The notes under the pieces were generated by a model, which ran no database searches, had not been told where the DNA came from, and saw only the letters and a program-made list of their open reading frames with translations. The position numbers and the translations under genes were made by a program. Below, one piece after another: positions 10,790-23,285 of a stretch of DNA of 64,000 nucleotides (positions within the stretch are counted from its first letter, which is position 1; every line of letters begins with the position of its first letter). Origin of the DNA: Petunia secreta (lineage: Eukaryota > Streptophyta > Magnoliopsida > Solanales > Solanaceae); contig JARKIP010000005.1 in the NCBI GenBank assembly GCA_029990175.1, positions 48,411,001-48,475,000 of the forward strand, in the 5' to 3' direction.

Positions 10790-13700
10790 TGTTGAACCCT
10801 CCCCAGAAATGCACACAAGTATGCATTGGGATGTAATTTCAACAAAGTGGGACTTCAAAGGGCTTCTTTGGAGTCGCCACCTAATTTAAGGATTATAGGA
10901 ACCTAAGTTAACGAAAGAGTGCAATTTATTCTTTATTTAAAAGAAATTAAATTCAGAGATTCTAGGTAAGTGGTTCTTTTAAATTCGAAAGAAGGTCCCT
11001 AGCGGGAGCACTTTCGAAAATCCGCTAAATGCGCTTAATCTGGCGGTTTTCACGAATTTGTTAAGGATAATAAGTATATAAAGCTAATTTTCAAGGAAAG
11101 ATAATAGGAATAATATAAATAATATAAGATTTTAATTATGCCGATACTTAGATAAATAGATGACCCAATTTAAGATTAATTAAATGGATAATGAAATAAT
11201 GATCAATTGATTAATTATAAGTAAAGGTAAAATGAAGTTAGATAATTAAATAAAACAAACTAGATAAATAATTAGATAATAAAAAAGGATTAATTAATTG
11301 ATTGAATAAATAGATAAATAGATAAATAAATAAGCAAATAAATAAATTAATTACATAAATGAATACTTATTGATTTTAATTAAATAAAGGAGTAAATGAA
11401 TAATAATTGATTAATTAAGTAAATAAATAAATAAATATTTAATTGATTCAATAAATGATTAATTGAAATTAAATAAATTAGATTAAATAAATAAAGGATT
11501 AAAATATAATTGATTAACTAAATAAATAATTAGATTAGATAAATAAATAATTGAATATTTAATATAATATATAAAGAAGCAATTCAAATGCGAATTATGA
11601 CGAGGGTACGATTTTTAGTTGAATTTGATTTTACACTCATTAATTGACAAATGATTCTAAACATCCATAAATTAATTGGCGATTCGCAAAGAAATTATAC
11701 AAAACATTCATATAAAAATAATTTAAGTAATTTACAATAATTATTTACAATTCAAATATCATTTCTATTCTGCAGGGCTCCTAATCCGGTCTATGGGGAA
11801 GTCCTATACAACATGCATTCTCTAAGGAATCGGGGAAGGATGGAGTTTAGAAGATAGAACCCGGAAGCGCAAACTCAATCATTGAGCCTTGGACCTTGTG
11901 ATTTTGATTTTTTCTTTCTTTTATATTTTTGGGGATATCAAGTCCCGAAAATGCGGAGCGGATCAAATAACTCCAAATGCATGCCATCCCAATTTGTAAG
12001 TTTTATTTCAACTCGTCCCCAAAAGTGTATTATGCACAAAAAAAAAAAAAAGAGAAAAGGATTAGTAATTATCACAGCTATGGAAAGCGGCTAATGCAGA
12101 TGCAAACAACCAGGTGAAATTGATTTAAGAAAAGGAACTGTAGACCTAATATTAGGCAATCAATTCGACATAATTCAATCAAGCAAATGCAATGCCATTA
12201 TGACTGATTATCAAGATAGAATCCTTAAGTATAGAATAAATTCTTATTACTGTCATAAGGGAGACTTTATACTAAAATCGTGAAGAGGTATTTAATAGAC
12301 CAAAATAAGTTAACTGAACTTGTCTCTTATCATGCACAAACTATTTACTCCTTTTTGTTTGCGCATAGATCTATATATATAAGTTTTGATAATTGAACCA
12401 TACACACACAAAAGGACTGACAGAGTTGTTACATTCCTTCAGAGTATTATCTACACTGTGCGGCTTATAAATTTATCTGCCTATAAAGGACCTAGAAGTT
12501 AAGTGTACAGATTCAATGTCAACTTATAAATTTATCAAACTATGCAACAAATCTAAGAAATTAATCTGAAATTAAGCACTTTTATAATTATATAGAGCCA
12601 AGTTAGACCTGCGATAGAATATGCTACCATTCTAAGCTTACACCAAATGCATAAATATCCTTGAAGAGTGAACTATTCACAACCACACACACTTCATCTA
12701 ACCTGAAATAGACAATCTTATAAATTACTCGTACTAGCCTTTAAGCTTAAGAAACAATAGCGGAAATAACCTCTAAATTACCTTCCTTGAGACACTTAAG
12801 CAAAACAGGCAAGGACTTGGAATACCTACTGATAAACTAACAATGCTATCCCAGGATAAACTATAGGTTTGAAGCTACCTGCACTTGAAACAGAAGAATG
12901 AAATGAATGAAGACATGACAAATAATCTACATGATAGAATTTTTGCATTTAAACCACTCAATTTTACATGAAATTGGACAACATACAGAGGGATTAAGCT
13001 AAATCAGACAATCAAGAGAAATCATCCCTGATACTGCTTTCTCTTAATAAACTAAAACTCATACCCGGGCCCTGCTGCATTCACAACCTTCACAGCCCCT
13101 TAACCAACTCTTGAACCACCAGAAACTGCACATACACTCACCCTACTCACTTCATCCAATTATCAGAACCTAAGCTAGACACCTGGACAAAATGGACAAC
13201 TCTGTAAAGCAACCTGCACATTCTCAATACACCCTCAGACCTTCTCACTTAATCAAATACACCTGCGACAACCCCTCATGCCACCTAAGAACTAACTGAA
13301 CCAACTCTACACATCTGCAGCAACTACACTACCTTTAGGGGTATCTACAAACACCTGCAGGCCAAGCATACACCTCCCTGATGCTAAACAAACACCTGCA
13401 ACTAATCTTAGACACCCTGGACAACAACTACAAGCTAGACTCAACAGAGACTTGCACACCAGAAACTCTCAAACCCCTGAACACCTCTTTATTTATCCCT
13501 GCTACCTTCTCCAATACCTGCACACACTAGACCTGCACAACCTCACCCTTTCACCTGCTGCAAATAGAGCACCCCAACCTCTGAACCTGCAGCCAACAAA
13601 TACCCACTTCAAACAACCTTTCACCTGCTTTCTCCCACCCCCTCTCACACCTGAACTTTCTACAAACAACCCGGACCACTTCAAACATCTGCAAACACCC

Positions 13701-14914
13701 AAGACCAACCTGTAGCTTCACTACACCTCCATAAACAACCCTGAATCCTTACATAACCTCACAGAACCAACCAACAGCTTCTCCAGCTACCAGACAACAG
13801 CTCAATACACATAAAATTATTCACACTTTAAGACAGATGAATGCAAATGGATAAAATATATACATTATCATTTTGGTTAGACAGCTATGTATTCTAACAA
13901 GCCATATCCATTTCAAAATAGAACTGGTTCCTTCAAGGTATCGTTTTAAACACAAAACCAGCTAGATAATCTAAAGATATGATTTTTACAACCAACGTGT
14001 AAAAGAGTCAGACTTATGCTCAAACAAAGTTCGAAAACTATTATCTCGGCCATTTTTACCATTAGACATACATTCAAGCTATCAAAAACAGAACTTTACG
14101 GAAACACGCTGAAAGATTAAACTCTATGCGAATAACGGTTAACTTAAAACGTCTTCATACTATAGCATCAGCTGGTACCATATTCAGACCTACTTCAATG
14201 AAACAGAATCCAAAAAAAGCATAGACTTATGTATAAGAGCCAAATAGTAAAAGGCCTTGAATCTAACCTCTTTTAAGGCAGTGAACCAAAGCGATGGTTG
14301 GAAAATAGCGACTTGAACAAACGACTCAAATAGTGAAGAAGCGATACGACGACTCGAACTCCGAACTACGTTTTTTAGTCTTCCAAATGAAACAGTGAAG
14401 CTATATGAAATGTTTCTTTTGAAAACTGGTAGAAAAAATTTTCTTGTAATGATGCTGCCGTTTCTCTTCTTCTCCATAAAAACCTCCCCTAAAAAATGAG
14501 AATAAAGATTATTATATACCTGTCAATGCTAGGGTTTCAGGTACCTCCTTTTCCCCAATTAATCCTTGCCGTCTTTTGATCAATTCCCTGTGGGATAAGG
14601 GTGAGAAGGGTCTAATTACACCCTTCTCGTCCTTATCTTCAAGGAAATGATTGAAGGGTTTGGATTCGCTTGATTTGAAATGGATGGATAAGATTTTATG
14701 CCCGTTGCTGGGGAATAAGTGAGAACACTCCAAAATAACACAGCTGGAACAGTGCAACTCGTCCAGCACATCGGCTGTACGGAGAAGATGATCTGCCGGG
14801 TCGGATTTTGAGGGAAACGGGTTTAGGGTTAATAATCAGATCCTGGGAAGATTAGCGGGTTAGGGGATTTAATTGAAATGGTGCTTGTATGCTTATTTGT
14901 GTGTGTAATGTTAT
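10790..14914 (-). repeat. Long LTR of minus-strand Tat element
   Basis: On the plus strand it begins TGTTGAACCC at 10790, next to the primer site, and contains GGAGTCGCCACCTAATTTAAGG, also found at 61260-61283. Its other end is taken as about 14914, where L1 coding sequence begins; that boundary is not proven. Multi-kilobase LTRs are usual for this lineage. A low-complexity AATAAATA-rich tract occupies about 11100-11580 and a Pro-codon/C-rich stretch 13060-13800. No gene seen. Confidence 0.55.
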
Positions 14915-16907
14915 GAAATCTCAAGAGTGTCGAGAGGCTTTCTGCCACAATGATAAATAAGTAAGGTGACTATGGGTCACCTTGTCGTAAAACTCTTGAT
15001 GGAATAATGCTTCTAAACTATCTGCCCGCATGAGATATTCCGTATAAAACCGTAGCAACCATTCGCATGAATTTCAAGTCCCATTCCATGGAAAAACCAA
15101 ACTTGAGCATAATGTTCATCAAATGATCCTACTCCACCCTATCATAGACCTGGCTCATGTCAGTTTCTAAAGCCACAAATTCTGATTTTCCTTGTCTTTT
15201 TTGCTTCAAGTAGTGATTTATCTCAAATAAAATCATGGTATTATTAATAATAAATCTACTTGGAATAAATTCACTTTGAGCTTCAGAGATAATATTATTT
15301 AGACATTTCTTCATTCAATTTGTCATTATTTTGAAAATAATATGGTCGATCGCATTGGACAGAGATATGAGCCTAAGATCAAACATTGACTCAGGTTACT
15401 TCTTTTTTGTAGATTAATGCAATTTTTCTGTTGTTTTGGCCAGGTATGTTGCCATTTCCATTTACACACTGCAAGATTGCGTCTGAAACATATTTCCCTA
15501 CCAACCAAAAATTGCGATAGAAGTCTGGGTTTAAGCTATCAGGTCCTGGGGCCTTTTCTGGGTGCTTAGAGAAGGCTGCTTCCTTTACATGATCAGGAGT
15601 GAACATTCTGTTAAGAGATAATTTATATTGTGTCGTCATCTTATTCAGGATCAAGTCAAGAACTATGTCTGTAGCCCCTTGTTCAGAAGGGAACAAAGTA
15701 TCAGAAAAAACCCGTGATCACATCTTGTAATCCATTATCACATCCACACCACTGTCTCAACTCATCTTTTAGTTGTGTGAACAGATTTTTCTTTCTCCTA
15801 TTCGAGGCCATAACATGGAAGAATCCTGTGTTGGTATCACCTTCTCTCAACCAATGTTGTTTAGCTCGTTGCTTCCAGTAAATATTTTGTATTTCAAGTG
15901 CCTGTATGCATGTCTCCTTAGCTGAATTAAAGAGTCGTATATGGTATGGTTGTGAGTTGTTCCTATATCTTGTCATATGTGCCTATGCTTGCTTTAACTT
16001 GGCCTTAAAGTGCAGTCTTTTGTTCTTTCCCCATTCAAGGAGATAGGCACCAAAACTTTTTATCTTTTCGTTAATAGGCAGGCCTTTCTTATATTCCTAC
16101 GCCGTTTGGACTGCTTGCTTTACATCAATCTCTCTCATCCTGGAAATTTTTAAACAGAAGGGTTTTGCAGCGTAATAGGTAAAATTTATGCCCAATGTCA
16201 AAAAGATGCATGTATGATCACTTGCTGCTGATTTAATTATTTTTCCAATCTCTTGTTTCCATAGCACCATCTAGCCTCTCTCCGACCCAGTCCAGAGTGT
16301 TTCTACATCTTTCCAATATAAATCGGTTACCACAGTAGCCAATGTCAAAGAGCTTACAAAAATTTAATGCCGCTCTGAAACTATTTATCCTCCATTCTGG
16401 TTGCTGTATTTGACCAAGTTTGTCCCCGTAGTCAAGTATATCACTAAAGTCACCACCAACACACCATAGGAGACTGCATTTGTCCTTTAGATACTTCAAT
16501 AGATGATGTACGTCTTTGGTGCGATCCTGGGTAGCCATAAAATTCGGTAAAATGAAATGGAGGTGTACCAGAAATATGTACTTCTACATCAATAAGCTTC
16601 TTGTGGTAAGTAATAAGAGAGCAAGAGTTTTTTTCCTTCCAAAAAAGTGTCAGCCCCCCCACTGGATGCTACTGGATCCACAACAAAAAGTCCTTAATAA
16701 TTTAGTTGAGCTCGAATTTGATCTAAAGGCCCAACATTTCTCCGTTTCTTGGAAGAAAATAAAACTTGGCTGCTTTAAAGAGACCATGTCGTTCAATTCC
16801 TGAATTTTCTGTGGGTTCCCAAGTCCACAAAAATTCCAACATAACGAATTCATTGGTATTGAATTTCTAAGCGAAAAAGGTAGATATTTATGTAGAAAAG
16901 GAGGCAA
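14915..16907 (-). pseudogene. L1-type LINE ORF2 fragment: endonuclease plus partial reverse transcriptase
   Basis: Read from 16907 downward, frames shift several times. The order is: apurinic endonuclease start (LCWNFCGLGNP), endonuclease middle (LWCVGGDFSDIL) and LDIGYCGNRF-like end region, linker (YWKQRAKQHWLREGDTNTGFFH), then reverse transcriptase (HPEKAPGPDSLNPDFYRNFW, then an AQSEFIPSRFI segment), and at about 14930-15000 the RQGDP motif followed by a TAG stop within RQGDP-stop-SPYLF. Sequence ends abruptly after the motif, so catalytic palm and 3' end are missing. This 3' truncation contrasts with the usual 5' truncation of LINEs. Dead copy. Confidence 0.85.
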
Positions 16908-16909
16908 AA

Positions 16910-17178
16910 ACTAGGGCTTGCATTCAAACAAAAGTTCTAGCTTTCACATAGAAAGAGAAAAGCATGAAAGTCCTTTTTCAAATAGTGCTCGTTGATTTGT
17001 TCTGTGGTTACAGTTCGGAAGAAGGCAGACCTTGCATTCAAACAACTAGGGCTTGCATTTAAACAAGAGTTCTAGCTCTCACGTAGAGAGAGAAAAGCAT
17101 GAAAGTCATTTTTTAAATAGTGCTCCTTGATTTGTTCTGTTGTTAGGGTTCTGAAGCAGACGAACCTTTCGATAAAAC
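16910..17178. repeat. Tandem duplication, ~135-bp unit
   Basis: Two units begin ACTAGGGCTTGCATT at 16910 and 17045 and share TTCTAGCT...AGAGAAAAGCATGAAAGTC and AGTGCTCSTTGATTTGTTCTG. They sit just upstream (minus-strand sense) of the LINE ORF2 start and may be LINE leader or flanking DNA. Confidence 0.65.
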
Positions 17179-17392
17179 GGTGCCAAGAAAAGTACCGGCA
17201 GAATCCATATAAGTTAATGAATACCACAACTCAAATTTCACAAATTTCAAATTAAAAATCATCTATACCAATGAACAAGAAGATAACACATTTACTTGAT
17301 AACTAAATGATTGGCATCCATTACAGTTGGATTGCTAGCACAAGGATATCGTATGGTAGAAACTCTATGTTCTAGTATAATTTGTGCCCAGA
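17119..17392. repeat. Direct repeat, left copy (~270 bp)
   Basis: From AGTGCTCCTTGATTTG to TCTAGTATAATTTGTGCCC; nearly identical to 17985-18255. The two copies flank a coding-like fragment of about 590 bp. Confidence 0.8.
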
Positions 17393-17984
17393 GGAACTTT
17401 GGATTCTTAGCTTATTTGAGAACTTCCTTATGATCTCATCCACATTGTCCATGGAAGACGTTTCTTCTTCCAATTCGTCTATTACACCCTAGATTTTGAT
17501 AGTTTTTTGTTGTGCGTCCTCAACTAATTGAGCATAAGGATCCCTTCGCATTTTTTTTAGGGTTTTCACTCGCAGAAAAAGATTGTTGACTTTCTAAGGG
17601 ATCTTTCCCCGTCCGCGCGTCAGAAGTGCCTAAGCCGCCGGCACTGGGAGTTCCTTGCTCTTGGTCGGCCTCCCCTAAGGGAGGGCCCCGGGCTGCGGAG
17701 GGTTCTGGGGCAAAATCTACTTTGTTATCTGATGACAAGGCGTGAGATTGACGCCAACTCTCACTCTCAGAGTCAAAGCTTTGGTTGGCGCAATCCTCTC
17801 TGGAACCCACCCTTCTTCGTACTGAGGAGGGGCCGACATCCCCGTCTCCATCCTCATCCATTCTTCTTTTTCTCGAAGAGGGCGAGTCTTCGTCATCTTG
17901 AGGTTCGTGCGGTTGGTGAGAGGACCCAGGCAACATAGAATGATCCAAATCGGGAGGTTCCCCGGCATTCCCACGCACAGCAAA
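17393..17984 (-). pseudogene. Coding-like fragment of unknown family between direct repeats
   Basis: On the minus strand a 152-codon frame (17978-17520) encodes a Ser/Pro/acid-rich, probably disordered protein with basic patches (SSRKRR, SSVRRR). GC content is visibly higher than in neighbouring DNA. At about 17530 an extra base shifts the frame; in the next frame coding-like sequence (DPYAQLVEDAQQ) continues to a stop, and beyond it further sensible residues (VIDELEEETSSMD). I do not recognise the family. It could be the tail of a LINE ORF1, because it lies upstream of ORF2 on the same strand, or a captured gene fragment. Confidence 0.45.
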
Positions 17985-18255
17985 AGTGCTCCTTGATTTG
18001 TTCTGTTGTTAGGGTTCTGAAGCAGACGAACCTTTCGATAAAACGGTGCCAAGAAAAGTACCGGCAGAATCCATATAAGTTAATGAATACCACAACTCAA
18101 ATTTCACAAATTTCAAATTAAAAATCATCTATACCAATGAACAAGAAGATAACACATTTACTTGATAACTAAATGATTGGCATCCATTACAGTTGGATTG
18201 CTAGCACAAGGATATCGTATGGTAGAAACTCTATGTTCTAGTATACTTTGTGCCC
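17985..18255. repeat. Direct repeat, right copy (~270 bp)
   Basis: Partner of 17119-17392. The last shared bases are near TCTAGTATACTTTGTGCCC; afterwards the sequences diverge. Confidence 0.8.
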
Positions 18256-21200
18256 AAATAACTATGAATCTATGCATATGTGCTTCAACAAGATCAAGGT
18301 TCAGTAAGAAAATAAACTACTATTGCAACAATTGTATGAATAGAAACGATCTTAATCGATTAAACACGTGCAAAAGGATTATGGCAATGGGGGATTTAGA
18401 GTGGTGGGGTAACAAGGAATATTTTGAATCGAAAACTTATCAGGAGCTTTGCAAGAACATATGAAGGCGTTCTTGGAGAAAGACTCAGGGTTGTTAGCTT
18501 TAATATTTCACTATAATATGATAAAAAAACCAATTATACCTGCTCTAACGATACTACTTGTGCTTTTTTTTTTTTTCATAATTATATTTTTTTTTTTACT
18601 TTTGCTTGGAGCTCAAGTAACTATGAATCTATGTACATGCTAGAAGGATATGTTCTAAGGAAAAGTGGGGATTGGTGATTATGCTAATAAAGATAAGAAC
18701 GGAAAACAAATCGATTATAGGTACGCAAGAGAATCTATCCTTACTTTATAAATGGCAATAAGCAGGTCCCCATCAACCTGCTTGCCGACCAGAGGGGTAA
18801 AATAGTAAATTCACAACTTTCCTTTTGGCTTGACTGTGTTGTACTTAAAGGAGAGGTTGTTGTACTACAGCACAATCTTTTTGAAACGTGGACCCCTGGC
18901 AAAACCTGTACATCGATATTTTCCCATGCTTATCCACTGCACCCCATTCTTTTCTTAAAATTCCACCCTTTGTCAATCCACACCGCCGGCTATATTGACT
19001 TAGGAGAAGATTAGCCATTGAACGATGGCAGTAGCAGGAAATGAAAATACACCAATTTTTGGTGGTTTACCTGTATTAAAAGGCGAATAAGAAATTTAAA
19101 GAAGCCACAAATTTAAAGGGTGGGGTGGCGGTATAGACAAACTCAAAATTCCAGAACGACAAACCATTTGTTATTCTAATATTTGTTGACAAAAAAAAAC
19201 TAGCAGAACCCCGAACAATACATGGCCATTAAAAATCAATAAGAAACAGCAAAAAATGGACACCCAAAATCATCAACGACATCCACCACCAAAATGAAAA
19301 GAGACCCAGTTATATAAGAACGACTTGATGGAAGAGAACAGAAGTTGCGCAGAGGAGAAAAGAAGAACAACAACAGACGACTTTGTGGATGAATGAGCCC
19401 GACGACATTTCAAGTATAATTTTATGGCCTTCAGTAGTTTTTGGGGGGAAAAAGGGTTTCAATACGAAAGGAGGGTGTCCACAACAATGGTGGCCGGCGG
19501 TGTTTCCCAGCAACTGAAAATTTGGCGCTTAGAATGAAGAACAAAGGAGGAAAAAGACAACTTCAATTATTACTTCGTTACAAACAAGAGGAAATAGTTT
19601 GATAAACAGCAAGAACATGACACGTCGCTAAGATATGTTGTTAAATACAATGGGTCACAGCTGGGGCTTCTAGAAGCGTTCATCTGCACAGCTTTAACTT
19701 TTATTAGTGTACAATGGGCTAAAATTGTACTTCTTTCCTTATCAATTAGAATTAGTAGTTTTTACAAAGTACAATATGCCACGTGGGTTTCACATGCACA
19801 TACATTACTTTTATTTTATAAAAATATAAAAATACTAAAATAAGATAGTAGAGAAGTAAATTATTGTGGATTTATGTACGCGAAGAGAAGTACCAAAAAT
19901 ACAATGTTGTCTAAAAACTTAATATGTAATGGAGTCTCTTGAAGGAATTGCTTGAAATAATATTGAGCTTATAAACGTTTTATATTTCACTTGATATCGT
20001 CAAGTAGTTAACTACCAAGATACATTGTCTGTCCTATTTTTTTTTTTATATATATAATTCGGATTAGAGATTCATACTTTTGAATTCAAATGGAGGCATT
20101 TTTATCTTTCTATAATAAATATACTAGAAAAATTCATATGTTTGACTCTTTGCATCAAATCAAGCCAATTCAACTATTTGAGTTACATTGTTGATTCCTA
20201 AATACAAATGTAATGTAAAATGTTAAAATAATTCTACATGGCAACAGCAATGGAACTTGTTTCAAATAAAAGAACTTTAAAAATTTAAGGTACCCATAAA
20301 ATAAAGTAGAGGTCAGTGTTACACATTAAGATAATGTTACAGTATAGTTGAAAAAGAATCAAAAATAAGAAAGCTTAGAGGCCAGTATTACAAATTAAGA
20401 TAAACTTAGGAGGAAAGTTTGTAAAGTTTAAAATGAAGAAGAACAAGAAAAAGAATGTTGAGGAAGCCGAAGAGGCACACTAACTGACAAATATATGACT
20501 TATATTTAGCGTCAAAATAAAATGAACATAAACTTATACTAACATTGGTATTTTAAGGAACTTTGTAATCTTTTTTATTGCGAGGGTAATATTTTACTTA
20601 GTAAGTTATATGTATAGAATTAAAAATACGCTTCGCTATTAATGTAATATATTAGTGAAAGTCAAAAACAAAGAATGTGCCATCATAAATATGAAGTGAA
20701 ATGTTATGCACACTATCGGACTCACCAGTTTTGATCGTTACAAAAGGTCGCTAAAAAACTTCTATTTACGAGTTACGAGGGTCAAAACTATAACATCAAT
20801 GTCGAATCTGTCTATTTCTCAGTAAAAAATTTAACAAAACACACATGACAAATTATTGGGCACGGGCTCTTCCTTTCCTAGTATAATATAAATTGGCACA
20901 AGGTAAACAGAGTAAGCATGAATTAGACTAGAGTTAAAGCTTAACAGAATAAGATTTGAAGAAACCTGAGAGAATCCTGGAGGAGAGGAATTTGATGTCG
21001 GGATATTATGTGCAGTAGAGATTCAATGCTTGAGTATAGTATTTAGTTTATTTAGAAATGTATTTAAGTAATATGACTTCTTAATTTTTAAATTTCATGT
21101 TTTTATATTAATAATGATAGTGGGTAGGAGGGAGGAGTTAAAAAAAGGAGCAGTGCAGGCAAGTTTTTACTTGAAGAAAAACCAAGTGTTTACATCAGGC

Positions 21201-21400
21201 TAAATAATTTAACATTAGCATTTAATATTTTCTTGTAATAATACACATGACGTTACTATGGTCAAACAATAAATTTTTGTTTGAAAGCCACATATCTTGA
21301 TTAATTGTGTTGGATTTAATTGTTCAACCATAAAGGGTGCTCTTAAAGCTTATCTAAGTAAAAAGATAATGTTACCTTGTAGAGTCCTATAAGAGGACAA
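18256..21400. other. AT-rich non-coding DNA
   Basis: No gene or complete element recognised. Short direct repeats are visible (GTAACTATGAATCTATG near 18258 and 18617; AGAGGYCAGTRTTACAMATTAAGATAA near 20308 and 20372). The reading frames are short, and none resembles a known protein. Confidence 0.5.
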
Positions 21401-22055
21401 CTACACCCTCACCCACCCCTCGCCCCTACCCCACCTAACCCCCAACCCCAACCCCACCCCAACTAGTCCCACCATTCATTGCACCAAAACCACCTATCCC
21501 ACCCCACCTTCTCGCTCCCAAACTTCCCATCCAACCTTCTACCGCACCACACACCCCTACCCCACCCTCCCCAACCCCCACCTCCTACCATATTGTAAGC
21601 CACCTACCTCACCCCCACCTCTTATCTCCACCCTACCCTACCCCATCAAAAAGACTAACAACTACCCCACCCCCCCACCTTTCTACCACAACCCCCTCAC
21701 TACTTTTTTTTACCCACCTACACCACCTGCCCACCTGTATTTTTAGATTGAAATACCACCCACAGTCACTTCCTAATGCACCCTGTACCCAACCATTCAC
21801 CCTATCCCCACGTTATAACTCCACCTAACAAAACAAACCCACCCTACCCAGCGCCCACCCCTACCCCTATTTTAACGTAATGCTCTCTACCCAACTCCCA
21901 CCCCACCCCAGCTTCTTACCCATGTCCTACCCTCTTACCGCCACCTCATATTACCCACCCCCCCGCCCTACCACATCACACCCCCACATCCTCACCCAAC
22001 TCCCACCCCATACCATTCCCACCTCCCCACCTCCTACGCCACCCCCTAACTTACT
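21401..22055. repeat. C-rich low-complexity tract
   Basis: About 650 bp dominated by CCCCACC/CCCTACC/CCCCAACC. The complementary strand is G-rich with many runs of three to five G. The Pro-rich frame at 21880-22131 is a by-product of composition. Confidence 0.85.
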
Positions 22056-22059
22056 CTTC

Positions 22060-22215
22060 ATTATTAGATTGTTATCATCGTATAATCTGATTAATTCTTC
22101 ACTTTTAGATTGTTATCATTGTATACCCTAACTTATTCTTCATTTTTAGATTGTTATCATTTTATACCCAGACTTATTCTTCATTTTAAAATTGTTATCA
22201 CCATATACTATAAGA
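22060..22215. repeat. Minisatellite, ~41-bp unit
   Basis: TTAGATTGTTATCATYGTATA...TTATTCTTCA recurs near 22064, 22105, 22146 and, degenerate, 22187. Confidence 0.75.
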
Positions 22216-22229
22216 GTATACCATATATT

Positions 22230-22650
22230 GTTATAGTATACACAACTATTTTTCCCTCTGGAGAAGGCCATGCTTTGAAACAGTATACTCTAATTTTTTT
22301 ATTATTATTGTATACCGTCATAGTATAATGTATGCTTATACAGTATACATCATTATTTTTCCTTTGAAGAATACTATGCTTTGAAATAGTATACTACAAT
22401 ATTTTATTATCACTGTATACCCTTCGAGTATATTGTATAAACTTGGAGTGTACAAGTCTAGTTTTTACCTTTAAAGAATTCTATGCTTTGAAACAGTATG
22501 CTCCAATTTTTTTGTTATCACTATATACCTTTAGAGTATTAATGTATATTTTTACAATATATTATCTTAGTTTTTTTTTTTTGAAGAATGTTATATTTTT
22601 TGAAATAGTATACTCAAAGTTTTTGTTATTACTATATTGTAAAGTTGCTA
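22230..22650. repeat. Minisatellite, ~106-112-bp unit
   Basis: Four units are marked by GCTTTGAAAYAGTATRCTC near 22272, 22378, 22485 and (degenerate) 22597, each preceded by TTTTTCCTTTGAAGAAT and followed by a T-run, TTATTAYTRT and TATACC. Confidence 0.75.
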
Positions 22651-22858
22651 GTACTTTTTAGTAATTCCCATAGTTCTAGTGTGCGTTTATTACAAGAAAA
22701 AAATTTGTTTTTATAAACTACAAGTTGGAAAAAGGGTTAGAGCTAGAGATATAATTATAAAAAATTGAGAGACCAATAAGATAGAGAATTGGGGATATAC
22801 CTCAACTGCCTAGTCGCATTAGGTATTATAGTAGAAATTATTTGGGAAAAGTTTGTTT

Positions 22859-22866
22859 AGGCAAAA
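22859..22866. repeat. hAT target site duplication, left (AGGCAAAA)
   Basis: AGGCAAAA immediately precedes the left terminus; the same octamer follows the right terminus at 27433-27440. Eight bp is the hAT-typical length. Confidence 0.85.
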
Positions 22867-22867
22867 T

Positions 22868-22878
22868 AAGGCTGTCTA
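22868..22878. repeat. hAT terminal inverted repeat, left
   Basis: AAGGCTGTCTA; the inverse TAGACAGCCTT is at 27422-27432. Confidence 0.85.
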
Positions 22879-22880
22879 TT

Positions 22881-23070
22881 GACCCGGTCCGGTCCGGTCC
22901 TGGTTCGGCTGGTCCGGTCCGGTGTTTTGTTGAAAAAAAAAATCCGTCACCGGCCCGGTTCCGGTCCGGTGCACCGGTGCAATTGCACCAATGCCGGATC
23001 GGAACCGGAACCGGCAGCCGGATATTGTGCCGGTCCCGGTCCGGTTTGATCCGGTTCGGTTCGGTTCGTT
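22881..23070. repeat. hAT subterminal GGTCCGG repeat array, left
   Basis: Many overlapping CCGGTCCGG, CCGGTTC and GCCGG motifs in both orientations within about 190 bp of the left end. In hAT elements such subterminal repeats bind transposase. A second array is at 27245-27420 and a short internal one at 23790-23825. Confidence 0.75.
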
Positions 23071-23285
23071 AATTATTTTTTTTTTTGTTTTAAATTAAAT
23101 TTTTTATTTTGTAAAATACTAAAATCTAAATAAACAACACAAAACACATATATTATTCAACAATACACACAGTACATTATGTTGGAAAATGAAAATGCAT
23201 AATTAGAAAATAAAAACATGAAAATAGACTAGAAATTAGAAAAATACATAAATTTTCAAGTTCATCGACTCAACACTGACTCAAC

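Larger units (their letters stand above)
3287..14914 (-). mobile_element. Minus-strand Tat-lineage Ty3/gypsy element with gag but no pol
   Basis: Reading on the minus strand: a long LTR (about 14914 down to 10790), a tRNA-Arg-type primer site (10786-10769), a 1.8-kb leader, gag (8983-6719), then 3.4 kb of non-coding DNA with tandem repeats that is cut at 3287. No protease, reverse transcriptase, RNase H or integrase remains between gag and the cut, so the element is non-autonomous or internally deleted. The gag matches the family of the plus-strand Tat/Ogre element at 44622 onward. Confidence 0.7.

Noticed and set aside
13452..13715. Pro/Thr-rich 87-codon frame
   Set aside because: Produced by C-rich composition within the Tat LTR.
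19310..19513. 67-codon frame with Cys pairs
   Set aside because: Isolated, no family resemblance, no supporting signals.
21401..22055. Telomere-like repeat
   Set aside because: CCCCAACCCC runs occur but there is no regular CCCTAAA unit.
21880..22131. Pro-rich 83-codon frame
   Set aside because: Translation of the CCCACC low-complexity tract.
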